From the NCBI GenBank assembly GCA_023252215.1, contig JAHEXG010000004.1:1-59420 (forward strand): 59,420 bases of DNA. Direction: 5' to 3'. A program made the position numbers and the translations under genes. The notes below the pieces were generated by a model. That model was not told the DNA's origin and did no database searches. It was given only the letters and a program-made list of their open reading frames with translations. Below are positions 1 to 9,372 of the stretch, one piece after another. Numbering within the stretch: position 1 is the first letter of the stretch; every line of letters begins with the position of its first letter. The DNA is from Candidatus Altarchaeales archaeon. GTDB taxonomy: Archaea; Altiarchaeota; Altiarchaeia; IMC4; QMZM01.

Positions 1-269
1 TCCCGCGCGTATCCGACGTGTACGACGGGTCTTGTAAGCTCTACGTGGCCGAAGTGTCCCTGGCATTCTCCCAGGCGTCCGCCGCAGGTCTTGCACCGGA
101 TCCCGGGGTCTATGACTCCGAGACGGGGGTCCATGAGTCCGCCTTCGATCGGGTATCCGTCGTCGTCATAGGTGTTGGGCGTGTGTATTTTAACGGCTGA
201 CAGCTTCTTTATCATCTTCGGCGAGAACAAGCCGAATTCTATTTGGTCGATCTGTTTTCTGACTATCAT
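1..269 (-). CDS. rpoA1: DNA-directed RNA polymerase subunit A' (N-terminal part, runs off window)
   Basis: Minus-strand translation [78 protein letters not shown]...; zinc motif typical of RpoA1 N-terminus. Confidence 0.95.
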   Translation of the reverse strand, partial: MIVRKQIDQIEFGLFSPKMIKKLSAVKIHTPNTYDDDGYPIEGGLMDPRLGVIDPGIRCKTCGGRLGECQGHFGHVELTRPVVHVGYAR

Positions 270-321
270 TTTGGAGTAGAGTTTAGTTTTTTTATATTTT
301 ATTTACGTGAATCCTTCGGGT

Positions 322-3300
322 TCACGCTTTGTCCCTTAGTCGTAGTTTCGGGTATATGCACATTCCCATCAGCTCGTTTAGGAGCAGTTTGAATGCGTAG
401 GCCATCTCGATGTTGTTCGTGGCTACGTCTCCGCATATCGGGCAGTATATGGTTCCTTTCTCGAAGTCTTTTACTGCCACTAGTCCGCATTTGGCGCATA
501 TTGGAACGACTATTTTGTCTGATTCGTCCAGCAGCCGGTCTTTTAGCATCATGCATGCTCCGTGGGCGATCAGGCAGTCTCTTTCCATTTCTCCGAATCT
601 GAGTCCTCCTTCTCTTGCGCGTCCTTCTGTGGGCTGCCTTGTCAGCATCTGCACTGGTCCGCGGCTTCTTGCGTGTATCTTGTTTACGACCATGTGGTGC
701 AGTTTTTGGTAGTAGATTACTCCTGCGAATATCTCTACTTCGAATTTCTGGCCGGTTACTCCGTTGTACATGACCTCTTTTCCTGTTGCTTTGAAGCCGT
801 TCTTGGTCAGTTCTTTTCTCATGGATTCTTCGGTGTCCGACTCGAAGGCCGTTGCGTTTGCGAGCCTGCCGTTCATGGATGCGACCTTTCCGCCTATCAT
901 CTCTAACAGGTGTCCTACGGTCATCCTGGAGGGTATCGCGTGCGGGTTGATTATCAGGTCTGGGACTATCCCGTCTTTTGTGAAGGGCATGTCTTCCTGG
1001 CGTACTAGCATTCCTACTACTCCTTTTTGTCCGTGCCTGGATGCGAATTTGTCTCCGAGTTCGGGTATCCTCTGGCTTCTAACCCGGACTTTGACGAGTT
1101 TGTTCTTCTCCAGCGTTTCGGTCAGGACTACGCGGTCGACTACTCCTGATTCCATGTGCCTGACTGTGGTGGAGTTCTCTCTTCTCTTTTCTTCCACTAT
1201 TCCGTAGGGCCCTATTTCTTCAAGGAACCTTGGAGGCGAGGTCTTTCCGACCAGTACTTCGTCTGTGTCGACGACCGTGTCAGGGAATATTATCCCGTCT
1301 GCGTCGAGTTTTCCATAGGTCTCAGGAGACTGATTTCCTTCCACGTTCTCGCTTGGTATCTCGAATATGTCGTGTTGTCCGCTGGGGTATCCTCTCTCTT
1401 CCGTCGTGTAGGTTCTGAAGAAGGTGGAACGCCCAAGGCCTCTTTCCAGTGAGCTTTTGTTCAGGATGACGGCGTCTTCCATATTGTATCCTTCGTAGCA
1501 CATGATGGCTACGACGAAGTTCTGCCCTGCGGGTCTTCTGGAATAGTTTATGGCGTCTGTTATGTTGGTTCTGACCAACGGCGCCTGGGGGTAGTGTAGG
1601 ACGTTTGCTCTGCTGTCGAATCTCATGTAGTAGTTTGCAGCATACAGTCCCAGTGACTGCTTGGCCATGGCCGACGCCATTGTGACCCTTGGCGCGGAGT
1701 TGAATTCCGGGAAAGGCGCAAAGCTCGCCGAAATTCCGAGTATTAGCGAGGCTGAAACTTCCATATGGGTTTGGCCTGCAGTGAGCCGGTCTTCTTTTAC
1801 TGCGATGTAGGCGTTTTCCTCTTCTTCGGCGTCTATGTATTCCACAAGGCCCCGGTTAACGTAGTCCATCCACTTGGCTTTTCCTTCCTGCAAGTCTTTT
1901 ATGTGGGCTTCAGTCAGCAGTGGTTTTTTGTTCTCCACTATGATCAGCGGCCTTAGAACGCGTCCTTTGTCTGCGTATATCTGTATTTCGTTGTTTTCTT
2001 CGCGGTAGGATATGGAAACAGTGTAGTCTATTTTGCCCTCTCTTCTCAGGCCGCGCAGCCTTCTTACCAGGGCTTCCGGATCGGTTTTTCTCTTGCCCAC
2101 GAGTCTTCCGTTAAGGTATATCTCCGTTCCCTTTGAGTCCTTGGTGTCTTCGCGTATGCCGAAGCTGTGCAGGTATTCTGCGATAGGCGCTTCCGCTATT
2201 TCCGTTGATATCTGGGAGCCTACTGCGAGGTTCTTCACCAGTCCACAGTTCTGCCCCTCCGGGGTTTCACTGGGACATACCCGGCCCCACTGTGTTGCGT
2301 GGAGGTCTCTTGCCTCGAAGTGGGGGTGGCTTCTGCTTAATAGCGATGATACTCGTCTCCTGTGCGCAAGGGAGCTTACATAGTTGGTCCTGTCCAGTAC
2401 CTGGGAAACTCCGGCTCTTCCGCCAGTCCAGTTTCCTGTCGCTAGGGCGTAGCATATGCTCTCGGTGAGGTTGTTGCTTCTAACGGCCGTTCGCACGTTT
2501 ACCTGCCGGTGTCTTGCGTTCTGTTTTTCAAGCTGGTATTTTATGTCTCTTGCTATCTTGTTGAAGCTGACCCTGAACAGTTCCTGCATCAGGTCTCCTG
2601 CGAGCCTAAGCCGCTTGTTGGAGTAGTGGTCTTTATCGTCCGACTCACGTTTACCGCTTGCAAGCTCGAGCACCTTACGGGCCATTATGCCCAGATATAT
2701 CGCCTTAGCTTTCCTGTCGGCTTCGGTGTTGCCTATATGCGGCAACAGGAAGTTATTTATGACCTGATTAGCCCGAGTAGCCTGATACTGCTTCGCATGG
2801 CCCGCACCAGCCCTCTTGCCCAGCTGCTCGAATGCATCCTTCTGGTCGGTCTCCTTGAGTTCAAGGTTCATCAAGACCTCCAACTTGGACTGCTCATCGT
2901 CGAACATGTTCAATATGTCCTCGTCCGACAGGCCGAGCGCCTTCATCAAAGTAGTAAGAGATATCCTGTTAGGTATTCCCGGGAACGTCACAAACAATGT
3001 GCCTGAGCTTCCATCGTCCCTTCTTTCAACCGTCACACGGGACCTGAAACCCTGGCGCACCGAAAATACTTTAGAAATAATAACGTCTTTTCCAGCAACT
3101 TCGTCGATGTTCGTTATAATCCGATTAGGCGAAAGGTCTTCGACGATGATAAGAGACCGCTCAGTTCCGTTGATTATGAAATATCCGCCCAAATCCAGGG
3201 GATCTTCCCCATGGGCTATCATCTCTTCCTCGCTCATGCCGGATAGAGTGCATTTCTTTGAGCCGAGCATAACAGGCATATGCCCTATCTCCACTTCCAC

Positions 3301-3585
3301 TGGAACGCCATTCTCTATAAATTCCAGCAGAATAGGCGCAGAATAAGTCAGATTACGCAGCCGGCATTCGAACGGAAACCTGCTCTCAGGCCCCTGGCCC
3401 GATTCATTGACCACTGGAATGCCTACTTGTATCTTCCCGAAATCAAGAGAATAGCCTTCGATATCTATCTCCAAAGGCTCCCTCTCATCGATCACTGCCT
3501 GCAGTCCCCCGTCAATCAGCCAATTAAAAGAATCCAGCTGGAATTTTATAAAGTCCTTATTGCCTATGAAATCTTTTACATTCAT
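322..3585 (-). CDS. rpoB: DNA-directed RNA polymerase subunit B (single fused B''/B')
   Basis: ORF 322..3615; RpoB motifs such as GDKFASRHGQKGVVG and C-terminal zinc ribbon CAKCGLV...CPICGD; start chosen at MNVKDFIGN. Confidence 0.96.
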   Translation of the reverse strand: MNVKDFIGNKDFIKFQLDSFNWLIDGGLQAVIDEREPLEIDIEGYSLDFGKIQVGIPVVNESGQGPESRFPFECRLRNLTYSAPILLEFIENGVPVEVEIGHMPVMLGSKKCTLSGMSEEEMIAHGEDPLDLGGYFIINGTERSLIIVEDLSPNRIITNIDEVAGKDVIISKVFSVRQGFRSRVTVERRDDGSSGTLFVTFPGIPNRISLTTLMKALGLSDEDILNMFDDEQSKLEVLMNLELKETDQKDAFEQLGKRAGAGHAKQYQATRANQVINNFLLPHIGNTEADRKAKAIYLGIMARKVLELASGKRESDDKDHYSNKRLRLAGDLMQELFRVSFNKIARDIKYQLEKQNARHRQVNVRTAVRSNNLTESICYALATGNWTGGRAGVSQVLDRTNYVSSLAHRRRVSSLLSRSHPHFEARDLHATQWGRVCPSETPEGQNCGLVKNLAVGSQISTEIAEAPIAEYLHSFGIREDTKDSKGTEIYLNGRLVGKRKTDPEALVRRLRGLRREGKIDYTVSISYREENNEIQIYADKGRVLRPLIIVENKKPLLTEAHIKDLQEGKAKWMDYVNRGLVEYIDAEEEENAYIAVKEDRLTAGQTHMEVSASLILGISASFAPFPEFNSAPRVTMASAMAKQSLGLYAANYYMRFDSRANVLHYPQAPLVRTNITDAINYSRRPAGQNFVVAIMCYEGYNMEDAVILNKSSLERGLGRSTFFRTYTTEERGYPSGQHDIFEIPSENVEGNQSPETYGKLDADGIIFPDTVVDTDEVLVGKTSPPRFLEEIGPYGIVEEKRRENSTTVRHMESGVVDRVVLTETLEKNKLVKVRVRSQRIPELGDKFASRHGQKGVVGMLVRQEDMPFTKDGIVPDLIINPHAIPSRMTVGHLLEMIGGKVASMNGRLANATAFESDTEESMRKELTKNGFKATGKEVMYNGVTGQKFEVEIFAGVIYYQKLHHMVVNKIHARSRGPVQMLTRQPTEGRAREGGLRFGEMERDCLIAHGACMMLKDRLLDESDKIVVPICAKCGLVAVKDFEKGTIYCPICGDVATNNIEMAYAFKLLLNELMGMCIYPKLRLRDKA

Positions 3586-3627
3586 CTTCTCGCTCACAAA
3601 ACGAACATGAAACAAACACTAAAACGA

Positions 3628-3846
3628 TCAATCAACTACTACGCGGTAATACACCGCATGGCCGGCAGTCGAGCTATTCCGGGTTATCTTAATGATAGAG
3701 CCCACGTTAAAGACCAGTTCCTCAAGCGCAGCATCTTCCTTCTTTATACGGGGCAACTCATCCTCGGAAACCCTGTATTTTTCCAAAATCTGCTTTGCTT
3801 CTTCCTCGCTCAGAACCTCGTGTTTTGCAAAAACTGTTTTATCCAA
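3628..3846 (-). CDS. rpoH: DNA-directed RNA polymerase subunit H
   Basis: 72 aa RPB5-like: HEVLSEEEAKQILEKYRVSEDELPRIKKEDAA; immediately upstream of rpoB. Confidence 0.93.
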   Translation of the reverse strand: MDKTVFAKHEVLSEEEAKQILEKYRVSEDELPRIKKEDAALEELVFNVGSIIKITRNSSTAGHAVYYRVVVD

Positions 3847-3941
3847 ATTGAAAACCTCAGAAAAAGTGTATATTTTAAGTGAGTAATAATTTGAGAAATG
3901 GTATATAAAAATAAGAACAAGTACCTACTATATATAGGCAC

Positions 3942-4850
3942 TTACTTGTATACCGCCCTTATTATGTCGCTTATGGTCAAAATACCTACCAAGCAGCCCT
4001 TTTCCACTACCGGAAAACCGCCGATGCCTGTCTCCTTGACCAGTTTCACCACATCAGACAGATCCTGATCCTCTTTAAGGGTTAACACGTCCCGGCTCAT
4101 GATCTCGTCCACGTGCTCGCTCAAAGCCTCTTCCGCATCAGTGTGCCGGAACTCGCCGTAGCCGAGGAATTCGAGAACGTCAAAGACCGTAACGACTCCT
4201 GCAAGCTTTCCCTCCTGGATGACCGGAAGCCTGCGATAACCGTTACGTACCATGATCTTCGCAACATCGGATAACATCATCCCGGGCGTGGATATGATAG
4301 GATTAGTCTTCATGACCTCTTCGACCGTTATCCCGAAGCTCTCGGCCTGGGGCAATACGTCAAGCTCGGTTATGATGGCAGACACTTTCCTATCCTTTTT
4401 GTTCTCCACGATAGGGATAGCAGACGTATGCTTCGTCATCATGATGTTTATGGCCTCGTCTATGGACGCGCTCTCCTCAAGGAAGCTCGCCTCCCTCATG
4501 ATCTTCTCGATAGGACAGTTGGCGGCAGCGGAAAGATTCCCCTTGTAATCCTTCACTATAATATTATACTTAAGCCCGCCCCCCATGTAATCCATGATGT
4601 CCATGGCAGTCGCAAGACCCAGAAGCCTTTTAGTGCCGGCATCAGTGACCGGCAGCCTGCGCACGTCATTGTCCTTCATCAGCTTCGCAACGTTCTTCAC
4701 GCTGTTCAAAGGATGAGTCGAAATCACATTCTTCTCGGCAACAGACATGACATTGCCCTCCTTCTTCCTCACAAAGGTCGTCTTACGCTTAATTCCGCCC
4801 CTCTTGCGGGGATCTCCGATCCGATACTTCTTAAAATTTGTTCCAGGCAT
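3942..4850 (-). CDS. Multi-CBS-domain protein (four CBS motifs)
   Basis: 302 aa with repeated motifs such as NDVRRLPVTD, TSAIPIVE, GYRRLPVIQEGKLAGVVTVFDV, GIGGFPVVEKGCLVGILTISDI. Confidence 0.88.
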   Translation of the reverse strand: MPGTNFKKYRIGDPRKRGGIKRKTTFVRKKEGNVMSVAEKNVISTHPLNSVKNVAKLMKDNDVRRLPVTDAGTKRLLGLATAMDIMDYMGGGLKYNIIVKDYKGNLSAAANCPIEKIMREASFLEESASIDEAINIMMTKHTSAIPIVENKKDRKVSAIITELDVLPQAESFGITVEEVMKTNPIISTPGMMLSDVAKIMVRNGYRRLPVIQEGKLAGVVTVFDVLEFLGYGEFRHTDAEEALSEHVDEIMSRDVLTLKEDQDLSDVVKLVKETGIGGFPVVEKGCLVGILTISDIIRAVYK

Positions 4851-4955
4851 TTTAGGTAACCACCGAATAGAATATTGATAGAGAAAATACTTAGGAAAGA
4901 AGATTAATAAGATGGGAACGAGAGGATAACAACATAACGGTCTCTAACCTTAAGT

Positions 4956-7787
4956 TCACAGACTTGAGGTCTCTGTTGTCGTAGTTGTTGGGGTGGAAGT
5001 GGTAGTTGTTGGTTCTATAGTCGTCGTAGTTGTTGATTCTGTTGTGGTGGTTGATGTCGTGGTTGTTGTAGTTGTGGAAGTGCTTGTCGTTGTAGATGAT
5101 GTGCTTGTGGAAGTAGAGGTGGTTGTTGTCGATGTCGTGCTCGTTGATGTTGTAGTAGTGGTCGTGGTAGAAGAGGTGGTCGTAGTAAGCATAGTAGACG
5201 TACTACCAATTGTATACGATAACGTCACCGAATCCGCACAACAATGACTTGACCTGTCTGCTAAAGCCGAACATGTAGCAACATAGGATCCTGCATACAT
5301 AGCTGGACAATGAAACACTGCATAATTACCAGACCAGTATCCCCAAGTACAATTAATATCTCCATTCTCATACGCCATTATGCAATCAGGAGCTGGAGTG
5401 GCAGGACATTTAATATCAAAAGAATAACCCGCACTAGGGTTAGAAGGCGATAATACAGGCAACCCAACACCTGAATTCAAACACCCTAACGTGGTTGAAG
5501 CACTAATGGTTGATGTAGTTGTGGTTATGGTTGATAACGATACTGACGATGTGGTCGTATTTATGCTGGTTGCATAGTATCTGAAAGATACTCTGGCTTC
5601 CCCTGTATATTCATAATAGTCTATTCTTATCTTGTGATACCCCCCAGTCATAAATGCGGACGAACTGGATTCATGGTAAGCAGCGACCGACCAACTATCT
5701 ATCTTCAGGATGTCATCTACCCACAACCTCACGCCATCATCGGCCCCTACAGTAAACAGGTAGGTTCCTTCAGTGAAGTTCACCGACCTCCCGGACCGGA
5801 ACCCTATATTATCAGCCCATATACCGCCAACGGAACCAGTACCCCAATTATCATCAAATTGAATAGACTCCTGATCAGGCGTATCCGCTAGCTTCTGTGT
5901 AAAATCCTTGTCGCACCAGACACGGTTCCATTTGGTTGTTGGATATGAAGGTGCTGTTGGGCATTCAGAGGCTGCGTTTGGGTCTTCAGAGATTAGGGTC
6001 ATCGCACCTATTGTAGAGCCATCAGCAAAGGCTATGGTCACATTGAATCCCTGCCCTTTGTTGAAATCTGTTGCGTCTGACGCATACAATTCAAAGGCAG
6101 TATTTCCAGTTATTGTCTTAGAGATTGACTTACTACTCGGGTTAAGTCTGCTTCCGGCTGGCTGCTCAACTCCAAGAACCCAAGCCACGCTGGTAGGGTA
6201 GGTGTCCCATAATCGTCCTCCTGCTTTATTTCCGGATGAATCAACAGAAAACAAAGAAATACCGTTTACAGTTTTTGTGCCTGAAGTTTTTATTGAGAGG
6301 GTGAAATGTCCATCCAGAGCCCCGTCAGGCCCAAATACAGAGGAACTTGGACTTACTTTATCATTGGAAAGACCGACCCATGTGAGAACCGCCGTTGCCT
6401 TAAGGGGCAGTGTTTTAGAAGTTGTCGTTGTGGTCGAAGTCGTTGTGGTGGTTGTTGACCTTGTTGAAGATGTTATTAATGAGGTGATTGCGTTTATATT
6501 CTGCGTGGTTGTCTCCTGGGCTATTGTTGATGTTGTTCTGATTGGGTGCCTTGAAGGAGTTGTGCTTTTTACCTCTGTGCTTTTGTTTTCATCATAGTTG
6601 CCTGTGTCATCAATCTTAGCATAAGTATGGCTTTCAACGAATTTCCACTGGCAATCTTCTTTAATGAGATGTATTGTGGTTCGCTTGGTTTCCTGAAAAC
6701 CTTGTAGAAAAACCTCCATCTGATATTTTAGTGTTACTGTCGCTGTATCTCCAGTAATCATCTCATTTTCTACATCCATGTAGTGATAGGCCATTCCAGC
6801 ATGAAGTAGAAGAGCGTTTTTATCATTATTCTGCCTGTCAAGCCAATAGTCGTAATCGCTGGGCCTATTTGTGGCGGATATTAGGCCATACATTTTTTTA
6901 TAGTCTGGCCCCCCTAATATGTGGTTTCCAATTAATTCCTCGAAATACGTTTTGACTACTGTCGATGGGGATTCCTCCGGCACACAGATGACGCTTACAG
7001 TAGGTGAATCAGTTACTTGGTTGGGATTCTTGATTGTATTCAGTAAAACACTAAATACCACCAATCCTAGAAAAACAATTGCCAATAATATTGTTGTTCT
7101 TGGTTTTTCTCTATCTCCAGAATTCAAAACTTTGGAATTACCCCCAACGTCTCCTGCATTTAGATCATATAGAGCATTACGCTTCTTAGCTAACCTGTAA
7201 CAATCATAGACTGGAAAAAATAAAAACAACAACCACAGAGGATAAAAAGGACTTTTTGACCCGGGTACTCCGGGCGAGGTTATCGAGGTTAAAGCCATAG
7301 CTGAGAAGACGATAGTAAGAAATACAACGGCTCTTTTCCATTCGCGAAGATACATGTAACCAAGTCCAAAAGGGATAAACGCTAAGATGACGGCTAAAAA
7401 AACATTTTTGCGTTTAATATTTTGAAGGGGAGTTTCCCCATCATCTGTTAGTTTCTTTGTTTCATTTGCTACTACAGTTTCATCCTTTGTTTCTTCATAG
7501 ACTTCTTTTTTTACACTTGACTCATTGTTGATCAGAGACGTAGTTAACGATTTCTTTTCGTTTTTAGAGGCTGCGCAATTGTTGCATGCCTTAAGTTTGG
7601 CATCATAGCATTGTGAACAGAGGGGTTTGCTGCGGCATTTTGGGCACATAAAAACAGGATCATTCCTGGGAATGCTTATTCCTTTACCGCAAAGTTTGCA
7701 GTATAATGCAGACTCAGGCTTAGGTGCCATATCGTTTAAACTATCAAATGAGGAGTTAAATAGAGGTAGGGATTGCTTAAAAGCCAC
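4956..7787 (-). CDS. Membrane-anchored surface protein: N-terminal zinc ribbon, TM segments, Thr-rich linkers, PA14-like domain
   Basis: 943 aa; CKLCGKGI..CPKCRSKPLCSQCYDAKLKACNNC, hydrophobic helices, poly-Thr tracts, PA14-like WADNIGFRSGRSVNFTEGTYLFTVGADDGVRLWVDD. Confidence 0.8.
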   Translation of the reverse strand: MAFKQSLPLFNSSFDSLNDMAPKPESALYCKLCGKGISIPRNDPVFMCPKCRSKPLCSQCYDAKLKACNNCAASKNEKKSLTTSLINNESSVKKEVYEETKDETVVANETKKLTDDGETPLQNIKRKNVFLAVILAFIPFGLGYMYLREWKRAVVFLTIVFSAMALTSITSPGVPGSKSPFYPLWLLFLFFPVYDCYRLAKKRNALYDLNAGDVGGNSKVLNSGDREKPRTTILLAIVFLGLVVFSVLLNTIKNPNQVTDSPTVSVICVPEESPSTVVKTYFEELIGNHILGGPDYKKMYGLISATNRPSDYDYWLDRQNNDKNALLLHAGMAYHYMDVENEMITGDTATVTLKYQMEVFLQGFQETKRTTIHLIKEDCQWKFVESHTYAKIDDTGNYDENKSTEVKSTTPSRHPIRTTSTIAQETTTQNINAITSLITSSTRSTTTTTTSTTTTTSKTLPLKATAVLTWVGLSNDKVSPSSSVFGPDGALDGHFTLSIKTSGTKTVNGISLFSVDSSGNKAGGRLWDTYPTSVAWVLGVEQPAGSRLNPSSKSISKTITGNTAFELYASDATDFNKGQGFNVTIAFADGSTIGAMTLISEDPNAASECPTAPSYPTTKWNRVWCDKDFTQKLADTPDQESIQFDDNWGTGSVGGIWADNIGFRSGRSVNFTEGTYLFTVGADDGVRLWVDDILKIDSWSVAAYHESSSSAFMTGGYHKIRIDYYEYTGEARVSFRYYATSINTTTSSVSLSTITTTTSTISASTTLGCLNSGVGLPVLSPSNPSAGYSFDIKCPATPAPDCIMAYENGDINCTWGYWSGNYAVFHCPAMYAGSYVATCSALADRSSHCCADSVTLSYTIGSTSTMLTTTTSSTTTTTTTSTSTTSTTTTSTSTSTSSTTTSTSTTTTTTTSTTTTESTTTTTIEPTTTTSTPTTTTTETSSL

Positions 7788-7799
7788 ACTGTCGTTTAT

Positions 7800-8066
7800 T
7801 TAAGGATAATCAACGCATGAACCAGCGTTCCAGGGAGTACAACGCATAACTCGCCCTATTGTCTTTATCCATCCCTTGAAAAAGCCGTATTTCTCGATTG
7901 CCATGATCCCGTATTTCGAACATGAAGGGTAGAATCTACATTTCCTCCCTCTTTCATTTAGCTTGGGTGAAATCTTTTTTTGATGTATCTCAACAATCAA
8001 ATAAATAGAAAACTTCGCTAAAAAGTTAGCCCCGTTTTTCATGGTATACTGGTTGTTTTGTGACAT
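7800..8066 (-). CDS. yidD: YidD-like (DUF37) membrane protein insertion efficiency factor
   Basis: HQKKISPKLNERGRKCRFYPSCSKYGIMAIEKYGFFKGWIKTIGRVMRCTPWNAGSCVDYP matches the CRFxPSCSxY...AIxxYGxxKG...RCxP pattern. Confidence 0.85.
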   Translation of the reverse strand: MSQNNQYTMKNGANFLAKFSIYLIVEIHQKKISPKLNERGRKCRFYPSCSKYGIMAIEKYGFFKGWIKTIGRVMRCTPWNAGSCVDYP

Positions 8067-8571
8067 CAGATGAATTACACTTTGGGCATCTGTCCAATTT
8101 TTTTATCTCCCGATTGAGGTCGTCAGCTTTGTTTGAGGCTAAAAGACTAAATGGGCTACAGCAGGTACTGCATCCAACACAGGAATTAAGAAATGATTGA
8201 GATGCAAGGGAGGTCTTATCTGATTCTAAATAATGCCATATGTGACCACATCGATGGCAAGTGCATCTTATTTCCTTTATCATACCTTTTGACTTGATTC
8301 TCGTCTCTCTAACAATATTCTTATATTGATTAGGATCGCTAATCTTCATTGGCCCGCATTGTTCCTGCTTATCTGGACGTTTGTCTATATCTTTGCCCGT
8401 CTGCGCACAGTTATCGCATAGCTTAGATTTTGTATCATAGCATTGCGAACAGAGGGGTTTGCTGCGGCATTTTAAGCACATATAGAAAGGATCCTCTGTG
8501 AGTATGTTGATTCCTTTACCGCAGATTTTGCAGTATACGATTGATTCGGGCTGAGGTGACATATAGTTCAA
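8026..8571 (-). CDS. Zinc-ribbon protein, N-terminus paralogous to that of the 4956..7787 protein
   Basis: MSPQPESIVYCKICGKGINILTEDPFYMCLKCRSKPLCSQCYDTKSKLCDNC; additional CxxC pairs. Confidence 0.75.
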   Translation of the reverse strand: MNYMSPQPESIVYCKICGKGINILTEDPFYMCLKCRSKPLCSQCYDTKSKLCDNCAQTGKDIDKRPDKQEQCGPMKISDPNQYKNIVRETRIKSKGMIKEIRCTCHRCGHIWHYLESDKTSLASQSFLNSCVGCSTCCSPFSLLASNKADDLNREIKKLDRCPKCNSSDVTKQPVYHEKRG

Positions 8572-8692
8572 TTATTAGGGTTAAATAAAAGTAAAGATTG
8601 CTTAAAAGGCGCAGTTTGTCAAGTATATGAAGCAGTCCGTTTTCCGCTTAAAGAACAGGATAATCGACCCCCACAACACCCACAGTCCGTAT

Positions 8693-8875
8693 TCACGTGT
8701 AGATCAGAACAAAGTGCTTCAGCATTCCTGCCAGTTCGTTTCTAAGGGGCTTCGATTGCTCCGGGTTTTCGAGTATGAATGCGATCTTCTTTTGTAGGGC
8801 GTTTTCCAGTTCCCTGTTCTTGGAACAGGCTTTCCGGATCTTTGCGGCTGCTTCTTTTGTGTATTTTAGATTCAT
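8693..8875 (-). pseudogene. RelE/ParE-like toxin, apparently C-terminally truncated
   Basis: 60 aa NLKYTKEAAAKIRKACSKNRELENALQKKIAFILENPEQSKPLRNELAG..KHFVLIYT then stop; RelE-like strands expected after 'VLIY' are missing. Confidence 0.55.
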
Positions 8876-9159
8876 TCTTTCCAGAAGTCAGTCCGCTTTG
8901 CAATCTTAAAGGGTCCTTTCCTTGCGTTCTCCAGTTTCTTGAGGTATTCTTCTTTGATGGGCAATTCATCCACCGGGTGCCAGTCCATCTCTTCGCAGAA
9001 TGCCCAGTCCTCGTCTGAGACCTTCTTTGTCTTCAGGTAGTTTTCGAATATCTCTTTCTTGCGGACTTCTTCTCTTGCCACTTCTGACCAGTTGACCCAG
9101 GAAAAACGCTTAATCCGCCCCTTGAGGGCGTCGTCAGTCGATAAGATAACGCTGGCCAT
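8872..9159 (-). CDS. RelB-like antitoxin
   Basis: 95 aa; N-terminal RHH-like segment (MASVILSTDDALKGRIKRFSWVNWSEVAREEV); ATGA overlap with the RelE-like ORF. Confidence 0.65.
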   Translation of the reverse strand: MASVILSTDDALKGRIKRFSWVNWSEVAREEVRKKEIFENYLKTKKVSDEDWAFCEEMDWHPVDELPIKEEYLKKLENARKGPFKIAKRTDFWKE

Positions 9160-9161
9160 CT

Positions 9162-9317
9162 TTAGATTTTGCCCTCGCTCACAAGCTGCTCGAATCTCTC
9201 AAGCTGCGTAAGACGCACCATGAAGCGCTGCTTTATGTACTCGGGCCAGTTAATATCCGGGTGCTCGTTCATCTTATTCTTCAGATCGTCAGGTATATGC
9301 AAGGTAAAAGAGGCCAT
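9162..9317 (-). CDS. Small RHH/VapB-like antitoxin ORF (51 aa)
   Basis: Read directly: MASFTLHIPDDLKNKMNEHPDINWPEYIKQRFMVRLTQLERFEQLVSEGKI*; too short for the ORF track. Confidence 0.6.
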   Translation of the reverse strand: MASFTLHIPDDLKNKMNEHPDINWPEYIKQRFMVRLTQLERFEQLVSEGKI

Positions 9318-9372
9318 CTTTTGATACACACGATTATGTATATAGAATAGATTATGTGGATAAAAAGCAGGG

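Noticed and set aside
4993-5247. Poly-Val + ORF
   Set aside because: Reverse-strand shadow of the Thr-rich tract in the surface protein
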